From Bin5 sp965232575 (GTDB lineage Bacteria; Chloroflexota; Anaerolineae; Caldilineales; Caldilineaceae): 64,000 nt of DNA. Of this stretch, positions 60,514 through 64,000 are shown piece after piece (position 1 is the first letter of the stretch; each line of letters starts with the position of its first letter). Both the position numbers and the translations under genes were made by a program. Location of the stretch: assembly GCA_965232575.1 (NCBI GenBank), contig CBDDPZ010000009.1:1798001-1862000 (forward strand), in the 5' to 3' direction. The notes under the pieces are model-generated. The model had not been told where the DNA came from, made no database searches, and saw only the letters and a list, made by a program, of their open reading frames with translations.

Positions 60514-60542
60514 ACGATAGCACAGTCCTGACTGGAGAGCAA
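60514..60542 (-). promoter_or_regulatory. Predicted promoter of rex
   Basis: TTGCTC (60542-60537), 17-nt spacer and TATCGT (60519-60514) with TGC just before it on the minus strand. The rest of the 330-nt gap (60369-60698) shows nothing else. Confidence 0.6.
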
Positions 60543-60698
60543 TTGAACGGCGGTTTTGAGTTTTCAGATTCTGGTTTTCAGTGGAGCACTTGTACGAGAG
60601 TCCGAGGAGAGCAAAACGGGAAGTTGGTTGAGCTGAAGTTTTGAGAGCCGGGGGACAGGGTTGCAGGCGAGTTTACAAGGGGCGGGGCGGCGGCTCGC

Positions 60699-61475
60699 TC
60701 ACATGCGCATGGTTTCGGTGTGGCCGTCGACGGCGAGGGCCTGGCCGGCGATGCGGGCGCCGCTATCGGAACAGAGGAAGAGGATGGTTTCGGCGATATC
60801 GTCCGCGGCAATCAGCGTGCGCAGCGAGCTCTTCTGGCGAAATGCCTCACGGATTTCCTCGACACTAACACCGCGCGCTGCGGCCTTGGCGGCGTAGACG
60901 CCTTCGATGCGCGGTCCTTCGACGGAGCCGGGGCAGACGGCGTTGACGCGGATTCCGAAGGGGCCCAGTTCCATGGCGAGGGTCTTGGTAAAGCCGATCA
61001 GGGCCCATTTGGAGGCGGCGTAGGGGGCGCGCAGGGGATAGCCGTGCAAGCCGGCGGTGGAGGCGATATTGATGATCGAGCCGCCGCCACTTGCTTTGAT
61101 CAGGGGGATGGCGAGACGTGAACAGTAGAATGCTCCATTCAGGTTCACGTTAATCGTATGTTGCCAGTCTGCCGGCGAAATGCTCTCTGTATTTGCAGTC
61201 GGGCCGGAGATGCCGGCGTTGTTCACCAGCACATCCAGCCCGCCGAGATCCCGGGCGACAATTTGGAAAGCGGCTTCCATCTGCTCCGGGTCGGCCACGT
61301 CGGCGCGGACGCCGGAGAGCCGGTCCTGGGCGCCCTCCAGCTGAGTCAGAGCGGCTTCGTCTATATCGCAGAGGCGCACATGTGCGCCCGCCTGCAAGAA
61401 GCGATCGGCTATGGCCCGTCCGATTCCTCCGGCGGCGGCGGATATAAAGACTCGCTTACCGGCGATTCCCTTCAT
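60699..61475 (-). CDS. Short-chain dehydrogenase/reductase
   Basis: A 258-residue classical SDR. SAAAGGIGRAIADRFL (13-28) replaces the more usual TGAxxGIG with SAA, which is an unusual start. NNAGISG and INIASTAG are standard, and YAASKWA gives Tyr-x3-Lys. It is 67 nt upstream of the PhyH gene's end on the same strand, so the PhyH gene leads the pair. Such SDRs act on sugars, sterols or 3-oxoacyl groups; substrate unknown. Confidence 0.88.
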   Translation of the reverse strand: MKGIAGKRVFISAAAGGIGRAIADRFLQAGAHVRLCDIDEAALTQLEGAQDRLSGVRADVADPEQMEAAFQIVARDLGGLDVLVNNAGISGPTANTESISPADWQHTINVNLNGAFYCSRLAIPLIKASGGGSIINIASTAGLHGYPLRAPYAASKWALIGFTKTLAMELGPFGIRVNAVCPGSVEGPRIEGVYAAKAAARGVSVEEIREAFRQKSSLRTLIAADDIAETILFLCSDSGARIAGQALAVDGHTETMRM

Positions 61476-61542
61476 CTTCAGTTCCTCACGAATTCAGATG
61501 CCATGGCCGGGAATGGGTCAGGGCTGCGCCGGTCGCCGGCTG

Positions 61543-62343
61543 CTACCCGTAAGAGCCATGGGGCAGGAATCCAAGAAGCCGCCGCAGACGGTCATCGGCG
61601 CCATCATAGACGTGCTCGGGCATGGTGTAGTTCATAAACGGGTAGTACTTGTGTCCGACGATGCGCCGGGCGTAGGTAACCTGGGTGATGTAGCGTGTGC
61701 GCTGGCTGCGGTTGGGGCCGCCGCGGTGCCAGACCTGATTGTTGAAGAGGACCACGCTGCCAGCCGATCCCAGATTGTACTGGATGCGGTCTTCCCACTC
61801 TGTGCCGTCGAGCTGGCGGGGCGGGCTGCCGCCGAAAAGATGAGAGCCGGGAATGGTTTCGGTGCCGCCGTGCTCGATTTCGATGACGTCAGTCAGATAG
61901 TAGTTGGCGGTAAAGAAGAGGACGGGCAGATGGACGTTTGCCGGTGCGCTGCCATCTGTGACGATATAGTGGGGCCGATCATCCTGATGCCAGCCGTCGA
62001 GTCCTCCGCCAGGAGGGGAGATGAATGAGTTGTTGTGAATGACGTGGCAGTCCGGCCCGATAATCGCTTCGGCGAGTGATACCATAGGCTCCATGTCGAA
62101 CAGGCGCAGGTTCGCGGCACTAGTCTCGAACATACGATGGGCGAGGTGGGCGCGATGGCTCTTGTTGTTGAGTCCATTGGGATTGTCGCGCAGAGCCACT
62201 TCCAGGTCGGCGCGCAGTTGGTCGGTCCAATCCGGCGGCAGCATATTGCGAAGGAAGAGGCAGCCTTCGCGATGAAACTGGTCCACCCAGGCCTCAATTT
62301 GGTCGTCGCTCGCTTTCTTTCCTGCGAGATAGTCAGTACCCAT
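61543..62343 (-). CDS. Phytanoyl-CoA dioxygenase (PhyH)-family Fe(II)/2-oxoglutarate oxygenase (second)
   Basis: A 266-residue non-heme iron oxygenase. The triad H119 and D121 (WHQDDRPHY) and H206 (VWHRGGPN) is intact; R215 is the candidate 2-oxoglutarate anchor. GAGGAGAG lies 4-11 nt before ATG. It is followed in the same direction by the SDR after 67 nt, giving a possible two-step oxidation. Substrate unknown. Confidence 0.9.
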   Translation of the reverse strand: MGTDYLAGKKASDDQIEAWVDQFHREGCLFLRNMLPPDWTDQLRADLEVALRDNPNGLNNKSHRAHLAHRMFETSAANLRLFDMEPMVSLAEAIIGPDCHVIHNNSFISPPGGGLDGWHQDDRPHYIVTDGSAPANVHLPVLFFTANYYLTDVIEIEHGGTETIPGSHLFGGSPPRQLDGTEWEDRIQYNLGSAGSVVLFNNQVWHRGGPNRSQRTRYITQVTYARRIVGHKYYPFMNYTMPEHVYDGADDRLRRLLGFLPHGSYG

Positions 62344-62462
62344 TGCTCTCTCCTCCTCTTGATTCTCAGTTTCCTGATGATAGCCTTGGGCGGCCAGTGA
62401 AAGCGGTTCGCGTCGGGCAGTGACGTCCTGATCTGCTCGACCGGGATGTACAGTTCAGACGA

Positions 62463-64000
62463 TCAGAAACCTTGCAGCCGACTCAGGTCGGCGACCGGTG
62501 CGGGGAGCCGAGCGATTCGCTGGATCAGGGCCTGGCGGGCGCGGCGCAACTCCTCCTCCTCGGCGTTCACCAGCACGGCGTCAAAGTAACAGTTGATGGG
62601 CGCGGCCAACCCGACGAGGACATAACCCAGCGACGCGGCGACGTCTTCGGCCTTGTCCAGTTTCGCGGCTGCGCGCTCGCAGGCGTTGTGCAAATCGTGT
62701 TCCACTTGCTCCTGGTAGACAGCGGGTTGCAGTGGCATTTCGTGATCGATTCCGCGTACGATGCGGGCACAGCGGGCGTAGGCGGTCAGGGTCTCTTCCC
62801 AGTCGGTAAAGGCGACGGCCGCGGCCAGATGGTGGACGGCGCCGACGGCCGCAAAGGGGTCATCGCCGCGGACGGCCAGCACGGCATCGACGACATCAGG
62901 CGGATGGCCGATGTCTCGCAGCTTCCTCTCCAGACGGCGAATGACGAAATCGCGGGCGTTTGAAACGGCTTCGTCCGACAAGAGAGTTCCGTATTGTGAG
63001 GCCGCCTGTTCGAGAGCGGCAGTCAGGTCGAACGAGAGTTTTCCGAGTGTCAGCGCGTTAACAATTCCCAGGGCAGCGCGGCGCAGGCCGAAGGGATCGG
63101 CGCTGCCGCTGGGCGTGACGCCAACGCCGAAGAGACCGACCAAGCTGTCCAGTTTATCGGCGAGGCTGAGGGCAAGGCCAGCTTTGCTCCCGGGTATGGC
63201 GTCGCCATCGAAGCGAGGCAGGTAGTGCTCACGAATCGCCTGCGCGACGGCGGGTGGTTCGCCGCTCTTGAGGGCGTAGATTTCGCCCATTATCCCCTGC
63301 AAGCTGGTCATTTCGACCACCATGGAAGTAACCAGGTCCGACTTACAGAGGGCTGCGGCCTGGCGGGAGGTTTCAACATCGTCCCCGCCGACGCCGAGCA
63401 TCTGTGCGATCAGGGGGGCCAGCGACTGCAGACGACCTGCCTTCTCGAGCATTGACCCAAGTTTGGCGTGGAAGGTGAGGGTTTCCAATCGCTGGGTGAA
63501 GGTGTCGAGGGCTTGGCGGTATCCTGCTTATAGAAAAATTCGGCATCGGCGTAGCGGGCACGGATGACGCCTTCATTGCCCTGACGCACTACATCGGGAT
63601 GTTCCAAGGCGTCGGCGTTGGCTATTGTGACAAAGCGCGGCGCCAAAGATGAAGGGCTGTCGGGGTTGGAGGAATTGGCAAGAACGGGGAAGTAGCGCTG
63701 GTGCTTTTTCATCACGGCGGTCAGGATCGGCTGCGGCAGGTCCAGATAGCGGCTTTCGAAAGATCCCAAAACAGCCTGCGGCGCTTCTACCAGGTCGGTG
63801 ACTTCATCCAGAAGCTCCTCGTCCGGCTCACACTCGTAGGCGCCTGGCGTCTCGAACTCGCCGGCGCGGGCGGCTGCTTTCTGCACGGCGGCGACGATGC
63901 GGCGGCGGCGGTCCTGGCGGTCAAGCTGGATGCCCTGGGCGGCGGCGGCGGCGAAGTAGCTATCGGCATCGGCAATGCTGAAAGTAGTAAACTCGCCGGC
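62463..64000 (-). pseudogene. glyS: Glycyl-tRNA synthetase beta chain (partial, with a single frameshift)
   Basis: It runs off the right edge of the window on the minus strand. The upstream part is in one frame (DADSYFAAAAAQGIQLDRQD, VMKKHQRYFPVL, ARYADAEFFYKQDTAKP) and the rest in another (METLTFHAKLGSMLEKAGRL, then the C-terminal helical body). The frame changes at the run GGG at 63509-63511 (plus strand; AAGCCCTCG on the coding strand). One extra C would restore KPLDTFTQRLETLTF, matching the family. Because GlyS is essential, a sequence error is more likely than true inactivation. The enzyme charges tRNA-Gly together with an alpha chain not seen here. Confidence 0.9.

Overview
The window looks like a chromosomal segment of an uncultured, GC-rich bacterium of the phylum Chloroflexota. 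The mix of genes is most like Caldilineales-type genomes from marine or sponge metagenomes. This placement is inference: it rests on MacB-like and CUT1 importers with short-lipobox lipoproteins, a Rex repressor, ribosomal protein S21 beside IF-1 and a four-domain S1 protein, and heavy expansion of Gfo/Idh/MocA oxidoreductases, phytanoyl-CoA-type dioxygenases, DegT aminotransferases and MlrC-like peptidases. No 16S gene is present to confirm it.

Layout. (1) 0.2-13.8 kb, mostly minus strand: an orphan antitoxin-like gene, a family-5 solute-binding lipoprotein, an SDR enzyme, a seven-bladed FG-GAP propeller, a glutamine-synthetase-family ligase, and a glucoside-use operon (CUT1 binding protein, two permeases, a DUF624 protein and a GH116 glucosidase). 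(2) 14-24.5 kb, mostly plus strand: a broken hypothetical gene, a DegT aminotransferase, an unknown protein, five Gfo/Idh/MocA oxidoreductases, a PhyH dioxygenase and a glycosyltransferase. Two copies of a roughly 150-bp hairpin-rich repeat flank most of this block. (3) 24.6-26.5 kb: an AT-richer, probably acquired restriction-modification pair made of a beta-class DNA methyltransferase and a NotI-like endonuclease. (4) 26.6-37.6 kb: rhamnonate-dehydratase-like enzyme, glycine-betaine-type ABC importer (binding protein frameshifted), HpcH/HpaI aldolase, heparinase II/III-like lyase, second DegT enzyme and another Gfo/Idh enzyme. (5) 37.7-45.4 kb: a MacAB-like exporter whose ATPase carries two ABC domains with an AbrB-like insert, then an MFS transporter. 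(6) 45.7-51.3 kb: a decayed PIN toxin, Gfo/Idh enzyme, beta-propeller glycosidase-like protein, SDR and MlrC-like peptidase. (7) 51.4-64 kb, conserved core: tRNA-Arg(CCU), MoxR/DUF58/DUF4129 cluster, S1, S21, IF-1, Nudix hydrolase, RsmG, Rex, an SDR, a PhyH enzyme and glycyl-tRNA synthetase beta chain, which runs off the window.

The catabolic genes fit import and breakdown of plant, algal or host polysaccharides and glycosides: lyase and GH116 attack, ABC import, oxidation by many dehydrogenases, then dehydratase and aldolase cleavage of 3-deoxy-2-keto acids. The substrates cannot be read from sequence alone.

The main unusual signals are the NotI-like R-M pair, the two-copy hairpin repeat that extends one enzyme's reading frame, a second family of about 34-bp tandem intergenic repeats, the AbrB-like module between two fused ABC ATPases, a near-consensus Rex operator on rex's own promoter, a probably leaderless rsmG, and several decayed genes (EEP nuclease, PIN toxin, unknown family, possible DeoR). 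Frameshifts in proX and in the essential glyS both sit in C runs, so sequencing error is likely there.
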